Part shown: in pieces, positions 34,500 to 44,079 of the stretch
Layout of the letters: each line of letters begins with the position of its first letter
How positions within the stretch are numbered: the stretch's first letter is position 1
Source: Marisa cornuarietis
Lineage: Eukaryota; Mollusca; Gastropoda; Architaenioglossa; Ampullariidae
Assembly (NCBI GenBank): GCA_004794655.1
Contig: SMMW01000506.1
Location: 412,001 to 476,000 of the forward strand
Direction of reading: 5' to 3'
DNA: 64,000 bases
The notes under the pieces: model-generated
Told to the model about the DNA's origin: nothing
Seen by the model: only the letters and a program-made list of their open reading frames with translations
The model's database searches: none
Position numbers and translations under genes: made by a program

Positions 34500-35300
34500 T
34501 TGAACCCAGTTTGAACCCTGTTTCGGGAGATCTGGAAATTTCTTCCTGACTGCAGCCACCACACAAGCAGGAAGAATTTTGTGATTTTTTGTTTTTGGCC
34601 TGTTGATTTCCAGATCCATCTCACAAAGTTGCTGTAGGCAGCATGTCTGTATGTGCTGCAAAATATTTGAAAACGCACCTAAAAGCTATAAAATTTACAT
34701 ATGAAAATTGAAGTTTCAACATGCACATACACAGTGCAGACACCTGTGCAGATGAAGAATTTTGAAACTGAAATTAGCAATAAGTAATAAAAATCTTTTA
34801 AATCCAAATATATATAATGAACCAATTTTTTTGATGACAAGCGTAAAGCTACAGGACTTACTTGTGGGGATTACTGCCACGAATATGGTTGTTACACATC
34901 TCCCTTAACTCACTTTTAAAAAGTGAAATTGTTGCCTCTATGGAATACCTGAAAAAAACCCATTTTTTTTGTAAACTGCTACAGTGTACTCACAATCATA
35001 CATTTTGACTTTACATATTAAAATATAGTTTTAACACTTCTTTTATTCCCATTAAAAACAAGAATTCATTGTACAGTAACTGACAACTGTATCAATAACT
35101 GAAGGTCATTATGATGAGTAAAGTGCATACCTTGACAAGCATTTCACAAACATCCCCTCATGGTTGGTAATGCATTTATCTGAAACTTCTGCTATGTAGC
35201 CATTAAGGATATCATAGGATTGGCAGCATATTTTTTCAGTCCTTCTGGCCTGGCCATTCTTCACATTTGCCACACTGACAGATGGGATTAGATCTGACAA
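34495..35300 (-). pseudogene. P2RX7_C-like zinc domain and upstream exons
   Basis: Exon-like blocks on the minus strand: about 35300-35128 (VSVANVKNGQARRTEKICCQ, ITNHEGMFVKCLSR), about 34950-34862 (YSIEATISLFKSELREMCNN, then HIRGSNPHK at a GTAAG donor), and 34654-34495 after TTTTGCAG. The last encodes TYRHAAYSNFVRWIWKSTG, then, after a one-base shift in an A-rich tract, LPACVVAAVRKKFPDLP. That pattern (Y-R...Y..F..W, then P-x-C-V-V..I/V-R-K-x-F-P) matches the intracellular ballast domain of P2X7 receptors, which in invertebrates also occurs in many stand-alone, transposon-like proteins. No P2X channel domain is present. I do not know the role of the upstream exons. Confidence 0.55.
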
Positions 35301-36230
35301 GTAAATAAAAAGTTAAAAGACAATAATACTGACATATTTGTTTCTGCACTTTTGTCAACCAAAATGCATTTCTGAAAATAAAAATGCATTTGTTATATCA
35401 GTTTTCTTGTACTAATTATGGGTTTCAAATCTTGTTAGCTTTTAATTTGATCTTCCCATAGTTTTGACTTGTAAAGTTAATCATCTTTAGCACACTAAGC
35501 ATAAATTTTCTCCCCTACTTATCACCTGCATAATAAATTTAGACACCAGACTCTTCGCAACATGTGAATTTGCTAAATAAATAAAAACAAAAGAGTGTAT
35601 GTGTACTTTTTAAAAGTTACGATTGTAATACAATTTTCTAGGGCCTAACACAATCACATGTGCATAACACGGGCTGTTGCATATAGTAGAATGAAAAAAT
35701 CTAAAATAACTGCTTTGAGACTGAGGAAGAGAATTTTGAACAGTTTTCAAGAGCATTTCCAGAAGGAAAGTTGCGGATACAGATGTAAACGTCAAATTAT
35801 TTTTTATCTACATTTTTGTTTACCTCTCCGTTTCTGTTACTTATGGAGTATCATCGGTCGTCTCTTTTTCTTCATCGCTAGATTCTGACCACGTTATTCC
35901 TAGATCGTAGTTGGACGCTAAAGGCCAGTACTGTATTTCATTTTTAAAATAAAAAAGTAAAACAGTATTTAAAATGTTCCTACGACCCACTTATCTCCTG
36001 CTCAGGCAACTTTGCGGACGCATAGGCACAGCACTGTAACAAATTATCGTGCCGACGATGGCACTGCACCGTTGTCATTTTGCGAGATTGTTGCCCTGAA
36101 ATCGTTATTTATAGACACGTGAATCTCCTTGTAAAGTTTCGGTACTTGCAAGATAGCGTAATAAATGTTTTCTCATGATTTCCTGAATTTTCGTTTTCAA
36201 AGTTGCACAATTAAAAGTCCTTTCAGTGTT
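35301..36230. other. No gene recognised
   Basis: AT-rich sequence with no supported exon or repeat boundary. Confidence 0.45.
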
Positions 36231-36582
36231 AGACCAACCTGAAAGGTTGGCGTAGTTTGCAGATATAGATAGATACAGGCAATATAAAACTGACCTGTAA
36301 ATTTTAGCCTTCAAACCCCATCCGCGAATTTATTATCCGCTACAATTTGCACCTGCGATGAACAAGTGCCGTTGATAGTGTACTTTGTCACGCTAGTGCA
36401 GTGTTCACAACATGGCCAGCCCTCAACACCTAACAGAGAGAGGGAGAGAATGAGCAACAGTTTAGGTTATTCAGACGTTGAAAGTCTGAATTTCTCGTGG
36501 TTCTGAAAAACTGCCACTTAAGCACGAGAAATGCTGACTTTAACGTCGGAATAATCCGAACTCTTGGTGATTTTCTCTCTCT
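36231..36582. mobile_element. One-sided copy of the foldback family
   Basis: It starts AGACCAACCTGAAAGGTTGG and matches the left arm of the element at 59375-60138 through GACCTGTAAATTTTAGCC, CAGTGTTCACAACATGGCC and the central inverted repeat (GTTATTCAGACGTTGAAAG against CTTTAACGTCGGAATAATCC). It ends in the CTCTCTCTC tract near 36582; the right arm is missing. The left flank lacks the TTAA seen in the complete copy. Confidence 0.8.
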
Positions 36583-36654
36583 CATGGGAAGGTAGGGAGG
36601 AAAGTTGATGTCACTGGGAAGTGAGGGAAATCTGACAACCGTAACCAAAGAAGC

Positions 36655-37158
36655 TTACACCTTAGGAGGGACAATCAGATGACCACCGTCATCGCCGTGC
36701 AAGATTGCCTCAGTCCATTCCGCAGTCTGAGGTTGTGGACCTCCTCCTGTTCGGGGATATTTTTCACTATGTGCATCTTTTTTGGCTTGTGACACAAGGT
36801 CTTTCCATTTCTTCTTTACCTGAGAATAAATTGCAACCAACGATGATCAGTGTCAGACAAAGCGATACTTTATTTCCTAAATTTGTTCCACCTAACTAAA
36901 TAACTATTTTATCTTACTTTCGTGTTTATTTTCAGGTAAACAAATTAATTTTAACAGTTTAGTTACCTCGTCCATTGGTTGGCCTGAAGACGATTGAGCG
37001 TACACCGTCCTCGCCACTTCTTTCCACGCCTCCTGCTTCTTTTTGTTGTTGTGCGAAATTTTGACAGCAGCAATGCCTGATTTGTAGCGACTGCCTCTAT
37101 TAAGGAACATTTCGGATTTTGACCAATTTGGCAACCTCGCATGTTTTGCGTCCGCCAT
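36655..37158 (-). CDS. Myb/SANT-like DNA-binding protein (MSANTD type), gene 1
   Basis: Exon 1 is 37158-36967, starting at an ATG in AAAATGGCGG; exon 2 is 36819-36655. The GAG|GTAACT donor and TTCTCAG acceptor join them in phase 0. The product begins MADAKHARLPNWSKSEMF and continues KKKQEAWKEVARTVYAQ, VKKKWKDLVSQAKKDA and RTGGGPQPQTAEW, the Myb/SANT-like fold of MSANTD proteins and of the Myb-like partner encoded by Harbinger transposons. No stop or frameshift interrupts it. The TAA follows PPKV, although AAG|GTGTAAG could also be a donor. It may act in the nucleus as the DNA-binding partner of a Harbinger nuclease. Confidence 0.65.
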
Positions 37159-37497
37159 TTTCGAGATTAGAGTGATTTCCCGTGTAAAAAATTTGTTTTG
37201 TGGTCGAATCCAGTGAAGGTTTTTGTAAACCCACTGGTCCGTAGCTACAAGTTCAGACGTCGCTAGTCGCTAGCTTAGTGTGAATGATTAACAAATATAA
37301 GTATGATTTAAACATCCAAAGCATAGCATATTTTTCACTGCTCCCCTCCCTACATCCAGTTGATTTGCAAACATAATCACATTTTATTATAATTTTATAA
37401 ATTCATAAAAAATATAAATAAGTACCCAGTCTATAAATAACCTATAAACATAACGACAATTATTCTGTCATTTACTTTTATAGCCAGCTAATTAGTG

Positions 37498-37871
37498 TCA
37501 CTTAGCTGCAATACCATTGATCAGACTAGTGTTGTTCCCAAGGATCGAAACAACAGTCTCTTCGTATTCAGGTGGTGATGTTGCCTTGCCACCACCTGTT
37601 TTATATGCGTCCCTTTTTTTTTTTTTTTTTTTTGAAGCATTGTTCGCTTCAGGAGACCCCATTTGTCTTTGATTTCTGCTACCGTCCAAACGGCCGTCCC
37701 ACATGCTGACACCTTGGCTGCAATGTTTTTCCAAATTTCTTTATTTTTCTGCAGCGTCACTTTATTTGAAAAAGAGCTGGAAAGAATTTCACTTTCCATG
37801 GATATCTCGTGTAACAAAATTTTAATTTCCATTTTACTGATATTTGATTTTCGTATACGTTTTGTTTCCAT
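37498..37871 (-). pseudogene. Myb/SANT-like protein, gene 2, frameshifted at a homopolymer
   Basis: From METKRIRKSNISKMEIKILL the frame gives EIWKNIAAKVSACGTAVWTV and AEIKDKWGLLKR, the three helices of a Myb/SANT-like domain. At the run of about 20 T (37614-37633, A on the coding strand) the frame changes. The continuing frame reads EANNASKKKKKKRDAYKTGG and PPEYEETVVSILGNNTSLIN, the conserved tail of the family (TGGG..., then a SILG-type segment). The break may be real or a miscalled homopolymer. It is related to, but distinct from, gene 1, 340 bases away on the same strand. Confidence 0.6.
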
Positions 37872-38052
37872 TTCTCTGGAACTACAATGTCGAGGAAGAA
37901 AAGGAAACATGCTTCTTTCAAAACAAATACATGCACAAGAACGCATGAAAATCGGGCCTCCCCCGGAAGCTATTCATAAAACTGCCTTACCGCACCTAAA
38001 GCTAGTGGAGCTCTATCGGCGTGTCTCTGCATACCACGTTAGTGGGGAGACT

Positions 38053-38096
38053 ATCGCTGCGATAGCTTTCGGACCGAAAGGCTCTATCGCAGCGAT
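38053..38096. repeat. Perfect 13-bp inverted repeat (cruciform-type)
   Basis: ATCGCTGCGATAG at 38053-38065 pairs with CTATCGCAGCGAT at 38084-38096. The loop itself contains CTTTCGGACCGAAAG, a second perfect stem of seven bases, so nearly the whole 44 bases can pair. It lies about 180 bases upstream of Myb/SANT gene 2. Confidence 0.9.
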
Positions 38097-38205
38097 TGGC
38101 TAACGGAATTTCTTGCATACAGGTCCTGATCAGTGCAGCCGGCGTAAATGAAGGGACTAGTTAGTCTGGTACTAGGGGGTTTAGTCTGGACTAACATGGG
38201 CCTAG

Positions 38206-38500
38206 CTACTCCCGAGCAATGCACTTGGCTGTTATATACTCAAAGGACCTGTACTGTGTTTGTCTCTTCAGCACTGTAAACTTCAGATGTACTTTAAATA
38301 AGACACCAACTCCACCTCCACTCCTACCACTCCTGGGATTATGTGCAAACGTATAGCCCTGTGGTGTAAGGTCTTTGATTACAGGTTCATCGCCTATCTC
38401 TTTTAACCATGTCTCTGACAAGAAAAATGCATCAAAGTCATTTTCCAGCACTAAATCATGAATGTCCACAGCCTTGTTGCAGACTGACTGCAACACATTT
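38206..38500 (-). mobile_element. LINE endonuclease fragment (CR1/L2-like)
   Basis: The minus strand reads VLENDFDAFFLSETWL, IKDLTPQGYTFAHNPR, SGRSGGGVGVLFKVHLKF and RSFEYITAKCIARE. The ETWL and GGGVGVLF motifs are those of exonuclease-endonuclease-phosphatase domains of CR1/L2/Rex-type LINEs. Only the N-terminal third of the endonuclease remains. Confidence 0.75.
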
Positions 38501-39160
38501 GCATGTGAAAATCAGGAATAATGTTTTGCTCAAAACAGTCTATAAGTCTCTGCTTAAATACTCTTAAGAACTGGCTGCCCAAACCTTAACATTCCAATAA
38601 ATCCAAACTGATATTGATAAAGTGCCAACATAATGTTAACCAAGTGATCCTGTGCGTTTTTAGCAACATTTAACACTTTTTTCCCCAATCATGTAAAAGT
38701 ACATGTGCAAACTCAATAGATGGCCATAATAATCATGATTTTAATTTTCCAAAGAAGTAAATGCAAATTAAAGTTATGGCTATGATGATTTTGTCATTTT
38801 TACCTTTATGTGTATGCAATTGTGAAAGAACATGTGCAAACCCCAATGTATTACAATACACGACATCCATTAAAAATAACAGAACACAACTGATTTCTTA
38901 TCAGAAAAATATTTTCTGCACATTTAGCAGACTTGATTTTCTAAGAATTCAGGTTTTAATTATGCAAGAAGTACACGGACTGAAATGCAGATTTATAGTC
39001 TTTCTTTAACTGTAACATTGCAAAATAAAACTCATGTGCACACTAAACCTTACAGCATATCCTCACTTGGTAAAGCCACAGAGAATTTAAACTGACAAAG
39101 CTTCTCTTATACCAAAACCATTCCATGTAAGAAAAAAAATTTCTAACATGCAAATTTAAA

Positions 39161-40599
39161 TCACTTTTTAGAAGCTGATTTACATGACTTACAAATCCAT
39201 CTCCCAGCTGGTATCCTTTTCATTTTAATGCATACAGTGTGAAACCACTGATAAGGACAGTGTCCACTCTGGCACAGAATCATGCGACTTCCATCATCTG
39301 GCCCATTACAGACACAGAAGGTGTTCCTGGTATTCTCCTGTTCTTGACCTGATGGAAGTGCTGCTGCTCTTCTTGTGTATAAGTGGGCAATAAGCTCTGG
39401 CATGATGCAATGCTTGGGGAAATGAGCAGCCTTCTGTGCTGTATCGTTCCAGAACGCTGGGTCAGCATACACTCTCTCAGTAATAATTAGTGAGTGTGGC
39501 GACCACATGACAAAATCACAATAAGAAGTTCCAGTAAGGAACATCTGACTCTGGACCTGGGTAAAATAATGAGTAGTGAGTAGTGTTTAACTTAAATCTT
39601 CCAGTATTGGTGGATATTAGCCATCCAAGGTCTTCAGCCCTTTTATCTGCATCTTTCAAGGTGAGGGGGACATTTAATTTCCACAGCCCTTGCCACAGCA
39701 CTCACAGCTTACTATACCATCAGGGCTGGCACCAAAGACTGGATAATTGGAATTTAGAACTAGCCCTGTGTCACACATTTCAAACCCTTCATGACATTTT
39801 TTCTGGACAGCTTTATATAAAAGCTTGGCTCTGTTTTCATTTTTCTTGCCCCATTCTTTGGCCTCTGCGTAAAAAGTAACTGGGGTACAAATTTTTTTAA
39901 TTAGTGACAAGGCTGGCTTGTCTGCAGATGTGCGACAAACACTGTGCATGTTTGAGGCTGTTATTCTTCCAGCCCTCATTTTAAACCATAAGGATGATTT
40001 ATATTGCGCACAAGTTTTTTCCTCTAGCAGCTTAGCTTGCTCTGAGGAGAAGGCTACATCAATATTATTACAGTGATTATGAATAAATTCCTCATCCTCA
40101 TTAATGAGTCATCAAACAACACTGTAAGGTCTGGGGGAAAACCTACTGTTAGGGCTCTAGATTTAAAATTAGCTGCATAATTTGAAGCCATGGCTAAAGC
40201 TGAAGATCTTGGGTGCAGCTAATTTAAGTAAGTAATAAGCCCATCCTCCTTCTGCTTTGTAGGAGAGTTTACAACAGCATCTTTATGAAATGGCTGTCGT
40301 AAGCAGCTTCCCCGTTTCTTTTTTGCTTCCGGAGATATAAAGTCCATTCCTTTAATTTTTTTAAATTCTGTGTCAAGCTTTTTTGATGGAAATAACCAGT
40401 AAGCAGGAAGGTCAGTGGGGGTTGCATCCTTCTTAAAGCGAGTGAAGGCTTCAAGGCAAAACAGAATTGCGCGTACATGGCTGCATGCCTCAGCAAGTCC
40501 TGCCATGCATGTGCAGTGGGCAGATTGTATGGCACCATCATGTGCAACTATGATCCATGCTTCCAGAGGTTTTAGCGAAATGCGCATAGAATGAGTTAC
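39161..40599 (-). pseudogene. SWIM - YqaJ exonuclease - PHD finger protein, degenerate
   Basis: An exon begins after TTCCAG at 40599. In order it encodes a SWIM zinc motif (HCTCMAGLAEACSHVRAILF), a linker, the YqaJ nuclease core (MRAGRITASNMHSVCRTSAD, YPVFGASPDGIVSCECC, and the E-x-K pair in VEIKCP), and a C-terminal PHD finger (FCVCNGPDDGSRMILCQS, then HCPYQWFHTVCI and RWICKSCK). YqaJ is a lambda-exonuclease-type phage recombinase fold. Its fusion to SWIM and PHD is a recurrent multi-copy gene type in invertebrates. This copy has an in-frame TAG near 40223, a frameshift near 40105, two compensating shifts around 39680-39700 and another near 39550. Confidence 0.75.
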
Positions 40600-40735
40600 C
40601 TGGAAATGAAATTCACATTTATGAATGATAATTTATATTTGACACTCTGTATAATTAGTAAATCCCTCGAAAATCTTAAAACTCAGGTCATAAATCATTC
40701 GCAAAGCTTCTTGATACGGTCCTTAGCTTTAACTT

Positions 40736-40939
40736 CTACTCTGTGCTCATATGCACATCCGATTCACGATACACTGTAAATGCATAATGACCTTCATCAT
40801 CACCAGGATTTTTGTTACATTTTAATTCACAGAAAAAAGGAAGCAAAACTTTTGACCGTGAAGTCGAAACGGTTGCGCCCACTTTATTGAAGAAACTCGA
40901 AGGGTTCGTCGAATCTTTCGGGCTGCTCGTCTCCATCAT
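40736..40939 (-). CDS. Unrecognised short frame upstream of the YqaJ exon
   Basis: A 67-residue frame starts MMETSSPKDSTNPSSFFNKV and contains LLPFFCELKCNKNPGDDEGH. It lies 137 bases upstream of the SWIM-YqaJ exon on the same strand and may be its first exon. No domain is recognisable and no clear donor was found. Confidence 0.25.
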   Translation of the reverse strand: MMETSSPKDSTNPSSFFNKVGATVSTSRSKVLLPFFCELKCNKNPGDDEGHYAFTVYRESDVHMSTE

Positions 40940-40971
40940 GGACTATAGAGATCAAAGGACAAAGTCTGCAC

Positions 40972-41474
40972 CTGTCCATCAAAGCATTGTCTAAATATAG
41001 ACTCAAGGTTAAGAAAAATTTTAACCACAGAGGGTTTTAATTTTGTAAGTCCCCCTCTATCCAGAATGTGAGTCATTGATTTCACAGCAGGTCCAGAAGC
41101 TCTTGTGGTGGTGTCAGATTCAAGTGTGAGTTCTTTTAAACATGATATCATCTTTCTCATTATGAGATAATCTAATCGCTCGTTTCTTAATACTATGTAG
41201 TACATAGCCTCCAATGTATTCTACAATGTCTATTTCCTCGTCAGTCACCTCGCTTACATCGGTTGCAGACAGATTATTAGGCAAGTTGTAGTATTTTTTT
41301 TACCATCGTTTCAAATACCTTTAGGCAGACCCATGTTGATGCAGGGGATGGAATATGCCTTTCAATACCTTTACAGTGAATTACAAATTCTCTGTGATAA
41401 TTAGAATATGCCTTTACTTTTGCAGCAGTTCTGAACCTGCCCTTCACCAAACACTGATTAAGAAATTGTAAATC
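40972..41474 (-). pseudogene. C-terminal part of a P/THAP9-like transposase
   Basis: An exon starts after TTTTTCAG at 41474 and ends at GACAG|GTGCAG. It encodes QDLQFLNQCLVKGRFRTAAK, HREFVIHCKGIERHIPSPAS, then, after a shift in an eight-A run near 41300, LSATDVSEVTDEEIDIVEYI, GGYVL and DRGGLTKLKPSVVKIFLNLE. The 'YI.GYV' and 'RGGL..P...VVKI...E..FR' phrases are those of the C-terminal region of P-element/THAP9-type and related transposases. It is separated by 5 kb from the P-type core at 46.7-47.5 kb and need not belong to the same copy. Confidence 0.5.
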
Positions 41475-42368
41475 CTGAAAAAGGAGATATACAATGTGAT
41501 CCCGTTTGAAATAAATTCAGAACAGTTAACTGCATCTGCAATAATAATATATGGAAAGTGAATTTAATAAACATTGAACTAAACATAACTGAATGTAGTA
41601 TCAGTGCCATTCACACCCCATATCATTTTCTAGAGAAAAATGCACTATAAATATATATAAAAAATTGCATACACACAGCTTTTGCTCCAAACTGCTGGTA
41701 TTATTAATACTGTTCTCAAAAGAGTGCAAAACTTTGCAGCCTCAACTTTCCATCAACATTACGGATTATCTCCTTCACGTTGTCTGAAATGCAAAATGTA
41801 CAACTGAACTACTTTCAGTTACTCCGGTAGGTTTTTGATACACCACTCTTGTATTTAGAATGTGCTTTACATTCTTATTAAAAAATGGCATCATGCATTG
41901 GAAACCAATATGGTTTATCCAGGGCTTCTGCCAAGGCTAAATTCTTTGAGGGGTCCCTTTACAATGTGAAAAAAATCACAGGTACTAGATGGAACAGGGC
42001 ATGATGATGTGGGTTCACGATCTTCATTATCTTGCTGTTTTTCCGTTTTTGAGAGGAAGATGTTAACGCCACAGACTTACTCAGACCGCGCATTCAGGGC
42101 TAAGGTGTATAGCCGCCGTGGCAAATCGCTGCTGGCTTCCGGTACAGGCAAAAAGCGCTGCCTTCCTTATGTCTTAGTCATGTAAGCACGGAAGCCACGG
42201 TCGGGTTTTCTTTATTTCTATGTGCCGTTTAAGTCTCACATATACTTTAAATGTAGTCTGTCCGTTAAAGTGAAGACGTACCGTGTCTTCGAAAGTTTTT
42301 TTTTATTATGCTTTTTTACTTTAAAGAATTTAAAGATATTATGTCGTAGTCTTCAAACACTGTATAGA
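41475..42368. other. No gene recognised
   Basis: AT-rich sequence. A slightly G+C-richer patch at about 42060-42200 has no supported exon. Confidence 0.4.
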
Positions 42369-43148
42369 TCGTCTGCTGCAACACGAACACGGTCATGATC
42401 CTATATGCGAACTTTTTCCAAGCGTAGGTTTTACATGTAGCTTTGTTGTGTTAAAAAGAACAACATGCATTCAGCATATATAGAGACTTAATTGATGCTG
42501 TGTTCCCATTATATTTAGCACTTACATACCTATACATAAATATATTACACAATCCACAACAATGTTTTCTTTAGCTGTCAGTTACATTAAACAAAAACAC
42601 ATGTATTTATTAAGAAAGTGTTATTAAGAAATTGCTTAACACCAATGAAAAAGAATTTTTAAAAACTCATTACTTTGTTACTTTAAGATTTTTATAACAC
42701 TGTATAACTAATAATTAATTTTAATTCTGTTTTAAACTGTTACAAAATACAATAATGAAAGTATGTAGTCTGCTGCAACACGAACATGGTAATGCATTTA
42801 GTATATATATATATATAGAGATATAGAGAGAGAGAATTGATGCTGTGCGCACATTATACTTAACACTTACATACCTATACATAAATATATTATTTACACA
42901 AGTTTCACATGTACTGTAGTTATACAATCCACAACACTGTTTTCTTTAGCTGTCAGTTACAGTAAAGAAAAACACATGTATTTATTAAGAAAGTGTTATT
43001 TGGAAATTGCTTTACATCAATGAAAAAGAATTTTAAAAAACTCATTACTCTGTTACTTTAAGACTTTTATATCATTGTATAACTGATAATGCATTTTAAT
43101 TCTGTTTTAAACTGTTATAAAATATAATAATGAAAGTATGTAGTCTAT
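42369..43148. repeat. Two-copy tandem duplication, period about 390 bp
   Basis: GTCTGCTGCAACACGAACA starts both copies (42370 and 42767). Further matches follow in the same order: ACTTACATACCTATACATAA, TTTTCTTTAGCTGTCAGTTA, AACACATGTATTTATTAAGA and AATAATGAAAGTATGTAGTC. The second copy contains a TATATA/GAGA insertion near 42802-42834. No coding content. Confidence 0.92.
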
Positions 43149-44079
43149 ATTATGCCCGAGCACGTTACAGCTCTAAGACTAATCACAATAAAGCATGATA
43201 TGATAAAATTGCTCATACATTTGATTGTATAAACAATGTTGAAACAAATTCAAATAATAATAGTTTTATTTTTGAGTGGCAGAAATTGCAGCGAAAAACC
43301 TGACATAGCTTTTCAAGAGGCTTGAGGCATTATGAAATGAAATATGACTTTAGAGGCATTTAATAAATAAAATCCCTTGCTGGTGTCTGAATAATACTGT
43401 CTTTGTTAATTGTGACCCTCTACGACGAAATGAGTCGCGATTTTGAGATTTGCCAAATTGCATATTTTTAAAAAGTACAGGTTCTGAACTTTCTTTTGAT
43501 AGAAAAGTTGTTCTTCTAATCCTAAAATTGAGTGAGTTATAAGCGTTTGAAGTGTGAAAGTACGGTGGCGGCCATTTTGAGAAAAACGGGTTTAAAGATA
43601 TTTCGGCAATTTCACTAGGTTTTTCCTTAGCAATGGGTACTTCTAATTGTTCATATTGTACTGAATTTTGCATTATAGTAAAATACAGCAAGCTACATGA
43701 TTTCACACAACAAAAAGCACAAAGTAATGAATATTTGCCTGTTTTTAGTGCCCTAAAAAACGTTAATGGAAGAAAAATGTTACTGCATTCTAATCAACGT
43801 GCACAAACAGATTTAAAAACAAGTAACTAAAAAATTATCTACTTGTATGTCAACAATGAGTAGAAAAGTAAGAAAAGTGGAGAAACTGCATGCTTTGACA
43901 TACCTTTAGACTTTGAGAACTAGAGGGCAACACAAAAATAAGTTCTGATCTAGAACCACAACTTTCATGCCATATATTGTTTGTAAATGCAATTCACTTC
44001 GTTCATAGAATTCACTTTGTTCACTAAGCAATTAAATAAACCCTTTCCCCTTTTTTCACCAAGAGCACACAATGTTCCA
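43149..44079. other. No gene recognised
   Basis: AT-rich sequence with no supported exon. GGCGGCCATTTTGAGAA at 43565 is a YY1-like motif without a visible gene. Confidence 0.4.
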
